From Cyanobacteria bacterium UBA1221 (GTDB lineage: Bacteria > Cyanobacteriota > Vampirovibrionia > Gastranaerophilales > Gastranaerophilaceae): 6,633 nucleotides of DNA. The notes under the pieces were generated by a model, which was not told where the DNA came from, searched no databases, and saw only the letters and a list, made by a program, of their open reading frames with translations. The position numbers and the translations under genes were made by a program. Positions 1 to 5,827 of this stretch are shown here, one piece after another. The DNA is taken from the NCBI GenBank assembly GCA_002309425.1, contig DBXD01000081.1:5311-11943 (forward strand), in the 5' to 3' direction. Numbering within the stretch: position 1 is the first letter of the stretch; each line of letters starts with the position of its first letter.

Positions 1-102
1 GCATACAATGCAGGACCTAACGCAGTAGATAAATATTCCGGAGTTCCTCCTTACAAAGAAACTCAAAATTATGTCAAAAGTATTCTGGCAAATTATCTTT
101 AA
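1..102 (+). CDS. Lytic transglycosylase (SLT domain), C-terminal fragment
   Basis: Only the last 33 codons are in the window, and the gene begins upstream of base 1. The peptide opens with AYNAGPNAV and continues to GVPPYKETQNYV. These are the hallmark C-terminal motifs of the goose-lysozyme-like transglycosylase fold (SLT, Pfam PF01464), which cleaves the MurNAc-GlcNAc bond of peptidoglycan and forms 1,6-anhydro-MurNAc. The catalytic glutamate lies outside the window and cannot be checked. The protein stops about 17 residues after the PPY motif, so the SLT domain is at its extreme C-terminus, unlike the neighbouring paralogue at 162-860, which has a long tail. The TAA stop runs straight into the terminator hairpin. 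The family call is confident; the full length, signal peptide and exact subfamily are unknown. Confidence 0.85.
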   Translation, partial: AYNAGPNAVDKYSGVPPYKETQNYVKSILANYL

Positions 103-134
103 AAAAAGAGAAGTTTTAAAAACTTCTCTTTTTT
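102..134. terminator. Bidirectional intrinsic terminator between two convergent transglycosylase genes
   Basis: A perfect inverted repeat pairs 102-116 with 120-134 around a 3-base loop. The core GAGAAG/CTTCTC is flanked by an A-run on the left and a T-run on the right. Read on the plus strand it gives a stem followed by U's just after the stop at 102. Read on the minus strand it does the same, about 27 bases after the stop of the gene at 162-860. The stem is mostly A-T, so it is a modest terminator thermodynamically. Confidence 0.8.
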
Positions 135-161
135 ATTAATTAACTTTCTGCAAATTTGGAT

Positions 162-860
162 TTATATAGCTAAAGATGTTGCTTCTATTTCCAAATCAGC
201 CGGAGTTTCATCAATAACTTCTACCTTTACGGCATTTACATCAACTGCTTTTACAAGCTCAGGTGCAGGCGAGATAACTTTTTTCTCCGCAACCTTTGGG
301 GCCGTAGTATTAACTGCAGCAGTAGCAGCCGCAGTTGCCGCAGGAGCAGGTGCCGGTTTCTTAGCAGCAGCAATAGATGCTTTTGCCGCCTTAATAGCCG
401 GATCAGAATTTTTCTTGTAGTAATGATAATCCGTCATAATTTTGCTTACAAAGCGTCTTGTTTCTGCATACGGCGGAATAGAATTGTTATAACGTTTAAC
501 GTTTCCGGGTCCCGCATTGTATGCCGCAAGCGCCAATTCAACCGAACCAAACATTTTATACATGGATTTGTAATACATAATCCCGCCTTTAATGTTTTCG
601 TTCAGTGAATACGGATTGATACCCATTCTCCTCGCAGTTGAAGGCATTAATTGAAATACTCCTACCGCACCATGTCTGCTTCGTGCATTATGATTGAAAC
701 CTGATTCCGTTCTTGCAATACTTAGTGCTATTGCAGGGTCAACCCCCATTTCAATCGCGTGTTTTGCAATGTTTGCCTTTATTGAATTGATATCCGCCGC
801 ATTCGCAGGGGCAAAACACAATGTCACTAACACGATAGTGAAAAGTAATAGTTTTCTCAA
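162..860 (-). CDS. Secreted lytic transglycosylase with Ala/Pro/Lys-rich C-terminal tail
   Basis: This 232-residue protein is a peptidoglycan-cleaving SLT-family lytic transglycosylase. Residues 1-21 form a signal peptide (basic MRK, hydrophobic core, ANA cleavage site), so it acts in the periplasm or at the wall. The catalytic domain spans about 24-145. It contains the probable catalytic glutamate E52 in ARTESGFN, GAVGVFQLMP at 64-73, AYNAGP at 113-118 and an IPPYAET motif, all expected of the family. Residues from about 150 to the end form a low-complexity tail, rich in Ala, Pro and Lys at first and then more acidic, with no domain I recognise; it could be a flexible spacer or wall-binding segment. 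The start is TTG at 860, chosen because AGAGGA sits 7 bases upstream and no in-frame ATG lies nearby. C15 sits in the hydrophobic core without a good lipobox, so I do not call a lipoprotein. It converges on a partial paralogue at 1-102. Confidence 0.9.
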   Translation of the reverse strand: MRKLLLFTIVLVTLCFAPANAADINSIKANIAKHAIEMGVDPAIALSIARTESGFNHNARSRHGAVGVFQLMPSTARRMGINPYSLNENIKGGIMYYKSMYKMFGSVELALAAYNAGPGNVKRYNNSIPPYAETRRFVSKIMTDYHYYKKNSDPAIKAAKASIAAAKKPAPAPAATAAATAAVNTTAPKVAEKKVISPAPELVKAVDVNAVKVEVIDETPADLEIEATSLAI

Positions 861-867
861 AATGTAA

Positions 868-873
868 TCCTCT
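868..873 (-). promoter_or_regulatory. Ribosome binding site deciding a TTG start
   Basis: On the minus strand AGAGGA lies 7 bases before TTG at 860-858. It supports the TTG start of the transglycosylase, since the signal peptide begins exactly there and no ATG alternative exists upstream in frame. Confidence 0.7.
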
Positions 874-923
874 ATGTTGTAAATTGAAAATTCCCAAGCT
901 CTCCCGCTATCTCTTTGTGTGTG

Positions 924-941
924 TCAAGTTTTCAAACTTGA
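924..941. repeat. Perfect 8-bp inverted repeat, possible operator
   Basis: TCAAGTTT (924-931) and AAACTTGA (934-941) are exact reverse complements with a 2-base centre. The 18-bp near-palindrome lies 64 bases upstream of the TTG start of the minus-strand transglycosylase and just downstream of its candidate -10 element. That is a plausible site for a dimeric repressor. The 2-base centre is too small for a good RNA hairpin loop unless the inner pairs open. No regulator is encoded nearby, so the role is inferred from geometry only. Confidence 0.4.
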
Positions 942-960
942 GAATAAAGTTTATATAACA

Positions 961-988
961 ATAATATAACAAAAATTTTAAATTTCAA
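961..988 (-). promoter_or_regulatory. Candidate sigma-70-type promoter for the transglycosylase
   Basis: On the minus strand TTGAAA (988-983) is followed after 16 bases by TATTAT (966-961), both near consensus. Transcription would start near 953 and give a 5' leader of about 90 bases containing the inverted repeat at 924-941. The region is so AT-rich that chance matches are likely. Confidence 0.35.
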
Positions 989-1131
989 CCCTTTAACATT
1001 TTTATAAATATATATACCTGAAAATTCTTATATATCTTGCATTACGGCAAAAAGTCAGATGAGAGAACTTTTGAAATGTTTTGATTAATTTGCAATATTT
1101 ACTTATTTCAGGTTTTTTGATAAAATTGATT

Positions 1132-1137
1132 TATAAT
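1132..1137 (+). promoter_or_regulatory. Candidate -10 element of the mtnP-yggT-trkAH operon
   Basis: A perfect TATAAT lies 26 bases upstream of the mtnP ATG and would give a short leader of about 20 bases that still contains the ribosome binding site. No good -35 hexamer lies 16-18 bases upstream. The nearby TTGATA at 1117-1122 is too close to pair with it. The promoter may be weak, activator-dependent or only apparent. Confidence 0.4.
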
Positions 1138-1163
1138 TTGTTACCGGACATAAGGAGAGAATA

Positions 1164-1967
1164 ATGGGTGAAGAGAAGCTTGCTACAATAGGGGTATTTG
1201 GCGGTTCAGGGTTTTATAAGTTTCTGGACGATATAGAAGAAGTCAGAGTTGAAACGCCTTACGGTATGCCGAGTGATAATTTGTTTATCGGGAAAATAGG
1301 TGCTCATAAGGTTGCTTTTATGCCCCGTCACGGCAGAAATCATACCATCCTTCCTCACTTAATTAACTACAGAGCTAATGTGTGGGCAATGAAACATGTC
1401 GGTGTTGAGAGAGTAATTTCACCCTGTGCATCAGGCAGTTTACAAAAAGATATAAAACCCGGTGATTTTGTAATATGCGATCAGTTTGTTGACTGGACTG
1501 ACGGAAGAAAATCTACGTTTTTTGAAGGCCCTATTGTAACACATCCGTCAGCAGCAGATACTTACTGTCCCGAATTAAGAAAATTGGCGGTAGAAACAGC
1601 CAAAGAATTAGGCATTATGGTTCACGAAGACGGAACTATTGTTGTAATAAACGGTCCGAGATTTTCAACAAAGGCAGAATCAAAATTTTTCACTAACCAG
1701 GGTTGGTCAGTAATTAATATGTCTGCTTTCCCTGAAAATTACCTGGTTAAGGAATTGGATATGTGCCCGCTTAATATTACACTGGTAACCGATTATGATG
1801 CGGGACTTGTCGGTGACGTGCCGCCGGTTTCTCACCATGAGGTCATACAGGTCTTTAACTCAAATGTAGATAACCTTAAAAAGATGTTGTTCAAACTGAT
1901 TGAACGCATCCCGACAGAACGTCATATGTGCGATTGCGCCAACACAAAAAAGAATTCTCAATTATAA
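1164..1967 (+). CDS. mtnP: S-methyl-5'-thioadenosine phosphorylase
   Basis: This 267-residue cytosolic enzyme splits methylthioadenosine with phosphate into adenine and 5-methylthioribose-1-phosphate, salvaging the by-product of polyamine synthesis. It matches the MTAP branch of the PNP/MTAP family along its length. The phosphate-loop GGSG is at 13-16, RHGRNH at 55-60, ASGSL at 89-93, GPRFSTKAES at 164-173, INMSAFPE at 184-191 and TDYDAG at 209-214. The two aspartates D210 and D212 are the residues that in MTAPs favour 6-amino purines; 6-oxopurine enzymes carry Asn at the first position, so adenine specificity is preferred here. The C-terminal tail contains Cys-Asp-Cys (256-258), resembling the CXC motif known from some archaeal MTAPs. 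The ATG has a clear AAGGAG (1152-1157) 6 bases upstream. It is the first gene of the operon, and the next start lies 10 bases after its stop. Confidence 0.93.
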   Translation: MGEEKLATIGVFGGSGFYKFLDDIEEVRVETPYGMPSDNLFIGKIGAHKVAFMPRHGRNHTILPHLINYRANVWAMKHVGVERVISPCASGSLQKDIKPGDFVICDQFVDWTDGRKSTFFEGPIVTHPSAADTYCPELRKLAVETAKELGIMVHEDGTIVVINGPRFSTKAESKFFTNQGWSVINMSAFPENYLVKELDMCPLNITLVTDYDAGLVGDVPPVSHHEVIQVFNSNVDNLKKMLFKLIERIPTERHMCDCANTKKNSQL

Positions 1968-1977
1968 GGAAAAATAA

Positions 1978-2340
1978 ATGAAGAAATTTATCAGTTTAGT
2001 TTGCAACCTTATTGATTTATATATTTATTTTGTGGTTATATGCTGCTTTATGACGTGGATACCAAATTTAAATGTAAATTTCCCCGCTATAAAAATTATG
2101 TTTTGGCTTGCCGGGTTTAATATTTTATCGAATATCCCGTTTATAAATATGTTTGTACCGCTGATTATGGTGCTTTTGCTTATTTCATTGAGGAAATTTC
2201 TGTATAAATTAATCGGAGAAGAAGATAAATTCTTTGGATATAATACAACCGGCAAGAATAAGCCGGAAGAATCAGAATCAAAAGAAGAGGGTTTAACTGA
2301 TGATAATCAAGTTGATGATAGCACTGATGCAAACGATTAA
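1978..2340 (+). CDS. Divergent YggT-like membrane protein with acidic tail
   Basis: This protein has 120 residues. The first 80 or so carry two hydrophobic segments (about 8-28 and 52-75) and resemble the YggT/YlmG family (PF02325): a LYIYFVVICCFMTWIPNL stretch closely parallels LILIRCLLSWIPNL in the next gene. It lacks the family's Arg-rich PP-GG-D-SP motif, so it is a degenerate member. From about residue 86 the protein is hydrophilic and strongly acidic (PEESESKEE, then repeated Asp), probably a cytosolic tail. The ribosome binding site TAAGGA overlaps the mtnP stop, 7 bases before the ATG. The last 13 codons overlap the next gene in another frame. Function is unknown; YggT proteins are small inner-membrane proteins tied variously to osmotic tolerance, division and chloroplast biogenesis. 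The family call is moderate and the gene itself is secure. Confidence 0.75.
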   Translation: MKKFISLVCNLIDLYIYFVVICCFMTWIPNLNVNFPAIKIMFWLAGFNILSNIPFINMFVPLIMVLLLISLRKFLYKLIGEEDKFFGYNTTGKNKPEESESKEEGLTDDNQVDDSTDAND

Positions 2341-2605
2341 TTTCGTATTTACGGCATATTTTTACCTGATTTTAATAAGATGCCTTTTGTCTTGGATACC
2401 TAATCTTAGCGCATCTAATCCTTTTGTGGCCTTTATATGCCGGTTAACCGACTGGTACTTAGATTTATTCAGAAGAATTATTCCACCCTTTGGCGGAATA
2501 GATTTTTCTCCGATAGTTGCGGTTTTTGCATTGTCCATAATAAATATGCTTGTATTATGGTGTGTAAGTAGTTTAATTTCATTACTGGGAGCAATATTTG
2601 GATGA
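2300..2605 (+). CDS. YggT/YlmG family membrane protein
   Basis: This 101-residue integral membrane protein is a canonical YggT-family member (PF02325). An N-terminal hydrophobic helix with LIRCLLSWIPNL is followed by an amphipathic segment with the signature FRRIIPPFGGIDFSPIVA at about residues 57-74, then a second membrane helix to the C-terminus. It has the usual single-repeat length. The ATG at 2300 is inside the preceding gene (41-base overlap). It is chosen because GAGG lies 9 bases upstream and it gives a complete first helix; later ATGs at 2315 and 2327 have no clear ribosome binding site. Its TGA stop overlaps the trkA ATG in an ATGA arrangement, implying translational coupling with the potassium transporter genes. 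In E. coli YggT has been linked to osmotic adaptation (recalled, not checked), which agrees with this context. The molecular activity is unknown. Confidence 0.88.
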   Translation: MIIKLMIALMQTINFVFTAYFYLILIRCLLSWIPNLSASNPFVAFICRLTDWYLDLFRRIIPPFGGIDFSPIVAVFALSIINMLVLWCVSSLISLLGAIFG

Positions 2606-3942
2606 AGATAGTTATATTCGGAGCAACGGAAGTCGGTTGTTTGCTTGCAACAGAGTTTTTTGAAGATCACGACGTTACCATAATCGACAATGACGAAAAC
2701 AGAAAAGAGGAATTTTCAAGACTTGATATAAGTTTTGTTCAGGGTAATGCCTGCGATATGAAGGCTTTAAAACAAGCCGACATAAATAATGCCGATATTT
2801 TTATTGCCTGCACACCACTTGATGAAGCAAATATTGTTGCATGTCTTGCGGCAAAAAAAATAAGCGGAATAAGGACAATTTGCTTTGTAACAAAGGAAGA
2901 ATATAAAAACACACTTTATTTTGAAAAAAACAGCGGGCTTAATAGCGACTTTTTTATAGATTACATTATTTGGCCGGAAGAACTCCTGACGCAGGAAATT
3001 TTCAGAATTGTGACTGTTGCACAGGCACTTGATGTGGAGAACTTCGCTGACGGCAGAGCAAGACTATTGGAATATAAGGTAGAACAAAATTTACCCATTG
3101 TTGATAAAAAAATTAAGGATTGCAAATTTACAAACGATACATTAATAGTAGGTCTTACAAGAGGCGGGGAATTATTTATCCCAAACGGTGAAACCATAAT
3201 AAAAGCGGAGGATAAACTTATTTTTATGGGTACCGCCCATTCCCTTGATATTTTGGCAGGCACATTTTTCCACGAAAAAGAGTATGTAAAAAGCGTTGCT
3301 ATTATCGGCGGGGGTGAAGTCGGACTGATGCTTGCCCAGAACTTGGAAACCCTGAAAATTAAGACTAAAATTATTGAAGCAGATTATGAAAGATGCGAAA
3401 AGATTTCGCAGGAATTAAAACATACACTCGTGATTAACGGTGACGGTACGGATTTAAAACTGCTGGATGAAGAATCCATAAATGAGTGCGATGTTGCAAT
3501 CAGCGTAACAAATAATGACGAAAGAAATTTACTCTGCTCGCTGATATCCAAACAACTGGGAGTAAAAAGAGTTATTTCCAGAGTTTCAAAAGTGCTTAAT
3601 ATTCCTTTGTTTGAAAAAGTCGGCATTGATATCGCAATTTCACCGAAAAACTCCGCGATTAATGAAGTAAAAAATGATTTAGCGGAAAATGATGTTGATA
3701 TTCTTGCTACGGTGGAACAAGGCAAGGGGGAAGTTCTGGAAATTACGGTTAAGCCTGAATTCAGCAACAAAAAAGTCATGGAATTAAGATTCCCCGCTCC
3801 TGCCATTATAGGGGTTATAATAAGGAAAAATAAAGTTTTGATACCAAAAGGGGATACCGAATTAAAATATGATGATATAATGATTATCTTTACAAAATCC
3901 GAAAGTGCGGAAGATATCAAAGAATTTTTCAAGGTGAAGTAA
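2602..3942 (+). CDS. trkA: Trk potassium uptake system regulatory subunit TrkA
   Basis: This 446-residue cytosolic protein controls the TrkH channel by binding nucleotides (NAD(H), ATP/ADP in the family). The full two-unit layout is present: RCK_N about 1-120, RCK_C about 140-225, RCK_N about 231-345, RCK_C about 362-446, close to the 458 residues of E. coli TrkA. The second Rossmann domain has an intact GGGEVG (236-241), INGDGTDLKLL and a SVTNNDERNLL segment. In the first domain the glycine motif reads GATEVG (7-12), with Thr in place of the central Gly, so nucleotide binding there may be weakened or altered. Other first-domain features (TIIDND after strand 2, TPLDEANIVACL) are normal. The ATG overlaps the YggT stop by 4 bases, with GGGAG about 10 bases upstream. 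trkH follows with no gap, which supports coordinated synthesis of the complex. Confidence 0.95.
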   Translation: MKIVIFGATEVGCLLATEFFEDHDVTIIDNDENRKEEFSRLDISFVQGNACDMKALKQADINNADIFIACTPLDEANIVACLAAKKISGIRTICFVTKEEYKNTLYFEKNSGLNSDFFIDYIIWPEELLTQEIFRIVTVAQALDVENFADGRARLLEYKVEQNLPIVDKKIKDCKFTNDTLIVGLTRGGELFIPNGETIIKAEDKLIFMGTAHSLDILAGTFFHEKEYVKSVAIIGGGEVGLMLAQNLETLKIKTKIIEADYERCEKISQELKHTLVINGDGTDLKLLDEESINECDVAISVTNNDERNLLCSLISKQLGVKRVISRVSKVLNIPLFEKVGIDIAISPKNSAINEVKNDLAENDVDILATVEQGKGEVLEITVKPEFSNKKVMELRFPAPAIIGVIIRKNKVLIPKGDTELKYDDIMIIFTKSESAEDIKEFFKVK

Positions 3943-5409
3943 ATGAGATTAAGTTATATTATCAATGCTATAAGTTTGGTTATGATGTGCGTTGGGCTTG
4001 TTCTTTTAGCACCTGTTGCGGTAGCCCTTATCTATAATGACAGCACTTCCGTATTCCCGTTTCTGTCAGCGGCTGTTATAGCAAGCGGATTAGGCTATCT
4101 GCTCAGAAAATTAATCCCGAAATCATCAAGACTTGATAATTTGAACGACATAAAAAAATCGGAAGGTCTTTTTATCGTAGCAGCTTCATGGCTAATATTT
4201 GCCTTAATTGCGGCAATTCCATATCCGTATTTTGGTTTATCTCCTATTGACAGTCTGTTTGAAGCAACCTCCGGGATTACAACAACCGGAGCTACAATTT
4301 TGACGAGTTTTGATTTTCCGAAAGCCTTTTTCTTCTGGCGTAGTTTTACTCAATGGCTCGGCGGTATGGGAATAATAGTCATGTTTATTGCGATATTGCC
4401 GCAGTTTGCGGTTGCGGGGCGACAAATGTTTTTTGCGGAAGCACCCGGCCCGACTGAGGATAAATTCACCCCCAGAGTCAGAAATACGGCTTCCATATTA
4501 TGGAAGTTGTATGTCGGTCTTACGTTGCTGCTTATACTATGTCTGACAAGCACCGGCATGCCTTTATTTGATTCGGTATGTAATGCACTTTCCACAATCT
4601 CGGCAGGCGGATTTTCCCCGCATGAACACAGCATCCTCGGTTACGGATTACCCTCCGCAACCTGGATTATTACGGTATTTATGATAATTGCAGGCACAAA
4701 TTTTAATCTGCAGTACAAAATATTACAAAAGAAAAATCCTTTATTATTATTTAAAGACGATGAATTTAAGACATATTTAGGGTTTATTTTATTTGCAGGG
4801 GCAATTCTTACTGCTCTTTTAATGGCAGGCGAGCATTACATTAATTTTGATGCAATCAGGCATGCTTTCTTTCAGATTGTGAGTTTAATGACATCATCCG
4901 GATTTGCCAGTGCTGATTATACAAAATGGTCATCTGCCGGTAAACTTGTTCTGTTCATCGCAATATTTTTCGGCTCCTGCGCAAGCTCAGCCGGCGGCGG
5001 CATAAAAATTACCAGATGGCTGTTGGTTTGTAAAATAATGAAAAATGAGATTATAAAAATATTGCATCCGAATGCGGTAATACCTGTTAAGTACAATAAC
5101 AAAGCAGTTCCTGCTGATGTATTAAGACAGATTATAATATTTATAGTCCAGTATTTCTTAATTATAGCGATATCTTCTGTTATAATATCGCTACTCGAAA
5201 ACAATCACGTTCTTGGGTTTACTGCGGCCGTTACGGCTCTGGGAAATGTCGGACCTGCTTTCGGGCAAATCGGACCTATGGGCTCATTTGAAAATCTGCA
5301 CACCGCAACAAAAATTACATTGATTTTGAATATGCTCATTGGGCGTTTAGAATTGATTCCGTTCTTAGTAATGCTCAACCCTGAGTTCTGGCAAATAAAA
5401 AAAGATTAA
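3943..5409 (+). CDS. trkH: Trk potassium uptake system membrane subunit TrkH
   Basis: This 488-residue inner-membrane protein forms the K+ pathway of the Trk system. The length, and an extra pair of N-terminal hydrophobic helices (about 8-60) before the first pore unit, fit TrkH rather than the shorter KtrB. All four pore-loop filters are visible with their glycines: TSGITTTGAT (G116), TISAGGFS (G222/G223), MTSSGFAS (G320) and ALGNVGPA (G437). The loop SSAGGGIKITR (348-358), matching the conserved Gly-rich gating-region motif of the superfamily, lies between the third and fourth units. The C-terminus ends shortly after the last helix, as in E. coli. The ATG directly follows the trkA TAA, with AAGGTGA as ribosome binding site inside trkA. 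It is the last gene of the operon, and a strong hairpin lies 11 bases past the stop. Nothing looks truncated. Confidence 0.95.
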   Translation: MRLSYIINAISLVMMCVGLVLLAPVAVALIYNDSTSVFPFLSAAVIASGLGYLLRKLIPKSSRLDNLNDIKKSEGLFIVAASWLIFALIAAIPYPYFGLSPIDSLFEATSGITTTGATILTSFDFPKAFFFWRSFTQWLGGMGIIVMFIAILPQFAVAGRQMFFAEAPGPTEDKFTPRVRNTASILWKLYVGLTLLLILCLTSTGMPLFDSVCNALSTISAGGFSPHEHSILGYGLPSATWIITVFMIIAGTNFNLQYKILQKKNPLLLFKDDEFKTYLGFILFAGAILTALLMAGEHYINFDAIRHAFFQIVSLMTSSGFASADYTKWSSAGKLVLFIAIFFGSCASSAGGGIKITRWLLVCKIMKNEIIKILHPNAVIPVKYNNKAVPADVLRQIIIFIVQYFLIIAISSVIISLLENNHVLGFTAAVTALGNVGPAFGQIGPMGSFENLHTATKITLILNMLIGRLELIPFLVMLNPEFWQIKKD

Positions 5410-5420
5410 TAATTGCGATA

Positions 5421-5455
5421 AAAAATGCCGTAACAACAAATGTTACGGCATTTTT
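5421..5455. terminator. Strong bidirectional intrinsic terminator after trkH
   Basis: A perfect 15-bp inverted repeat pairs 5421-5435 with 5441-5455 around a 5-base loop. The GC-containing core TGCCGTAACA is flanked by five A's on one side and five T's on the other. It ends the trkAH operon on the plus strand. On the minus strand it begins 14 bases past the stop of the small secreted-protein gene, so it can serve both convergent units. Confidence 0.92.
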
Positions 5456-5469
5456 AAACACGACATTAA

Positions 5470-5817
5470 TTAATCTATCCGTTTAAGAATTATTTTACCG
5501 TTTTCGCGGACAAAATTCACATCATTAGAATACGTATTTACAGGACGCATCTGCTGACCGCCGTTTTGCATCTTCTGTTCAAGACGAATTTTTCTGTTAC
5601 GGGCTTCTTTAACCTGTTTCATATCCTGAAACTCATTGTATTCCTCTTGTCTAAACCTATGCTGCTGCAAAAGTCTTAATTCGGAGTTAGGATTCTGGAT
5701 ACCTGTCACATCGGCGTATCCCGGACCAAATCCCGGCATTGCCCCGCCCGCCATATCTGCAGCCTGAGTTGCAAGCCCAAACCCTATAAGAATTGATGCC
5801 AACAAAATCTTTTTCAT
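5470..5817 (-). CDS. Small secreted protein of unknown function
   Basis: I do not recognise this 115-residue protein. Residues 1-19 form a clear signal peptide (MKK, hydrophobic core, Gly/Ala-rich end, TQA before ADM), with no lipobox, so it is probably periplasmic or secreted. Residues 22-43 are Gly/Pro/Met-rich and likely flexible. Residues 45-83 form a highly charged, Gln/Arg/Glu-rich stretch expected to be a long helix, possibly coiled coil. A Gly-Gly-Gln-Gln linker leads to a short C-terminal segment ending NGKIILKRID, which looks like a beta strand. There is no cysteine. The ATG has an excellent AGGAGG 6 bases upstream (5829-5824), overlapping the TAG stop of the SIMPL gene, 10 bases away. 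The two genes are therefore co-transcribed, which hints at a shared envelope role. Real gene: very likely. Function: unknown. Confidence 0.8.
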   Translation of the reverse strand: MKKILLASILIGFGLATQAADMAGGAMPGFGPGYADVTGIQNPNSELRLLQQHRFRQEEYNEFQDMKQVKEARNRKIRLEQKMQNGGQQMRPVNTYSNDVNFVRENGKIILKRID

Positions 5818-5827
5818 ATAAAACCTC

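Larger units (their letters stand above)
861..1163. other. Divergent intergenic region with no gene
   Basis: These 303 bases separate the minus-strand transglycosylase from the plus-strand mtnP operon. They are very AT-rich, especially about 950-1040. I see no convincing ORF, tRNA or structured RNA. Contents I can point to are the two ribosome binding sites at the edges, candidate promoters in each direction and a perfect inverted repeat at 924-941. Confidence 0.7.

Noticed and set aside
423..608. A 61-codon plus-strand open frame inside the transglycosylase
   Set aside because: It is fully antisense to the catalytic domain with conserved motifs, and its product looks like noise.
1048..1073. 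Possible hairpin CAAAAAGT...ACTTTTG
   Set aside because: The stem is short and A-T dominated with a large loop. It is not positioned after a gene end and lacks a T-tract, so it is neither a credible terminator nor a structured RNA.
1016..1113. Separated inverted repeat ACCTGAAA (1016-1023) and TTTCAGGT (1106-1113)
   Set aside because: The 82-base separation and 8-base arms in AT-rich sequence are expected by chance at roughly one per region this size.
3384..3932. A 182-codon open frame antisense to trkA
   Set aside because: It lies entirely within the well-supported trkA gene. Its Ser/Phe/Ile-rich translation is what the reverse strand of a Lys/Glu-rich gene produces, and it has no recognisable domain.
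4237..5204. Several antisense open frames of 62-95 codons across trkH
   Set aside because: All are opposite the conserved pore-loop coding regions, and none has a ribosome binding site or domain worth trusting.
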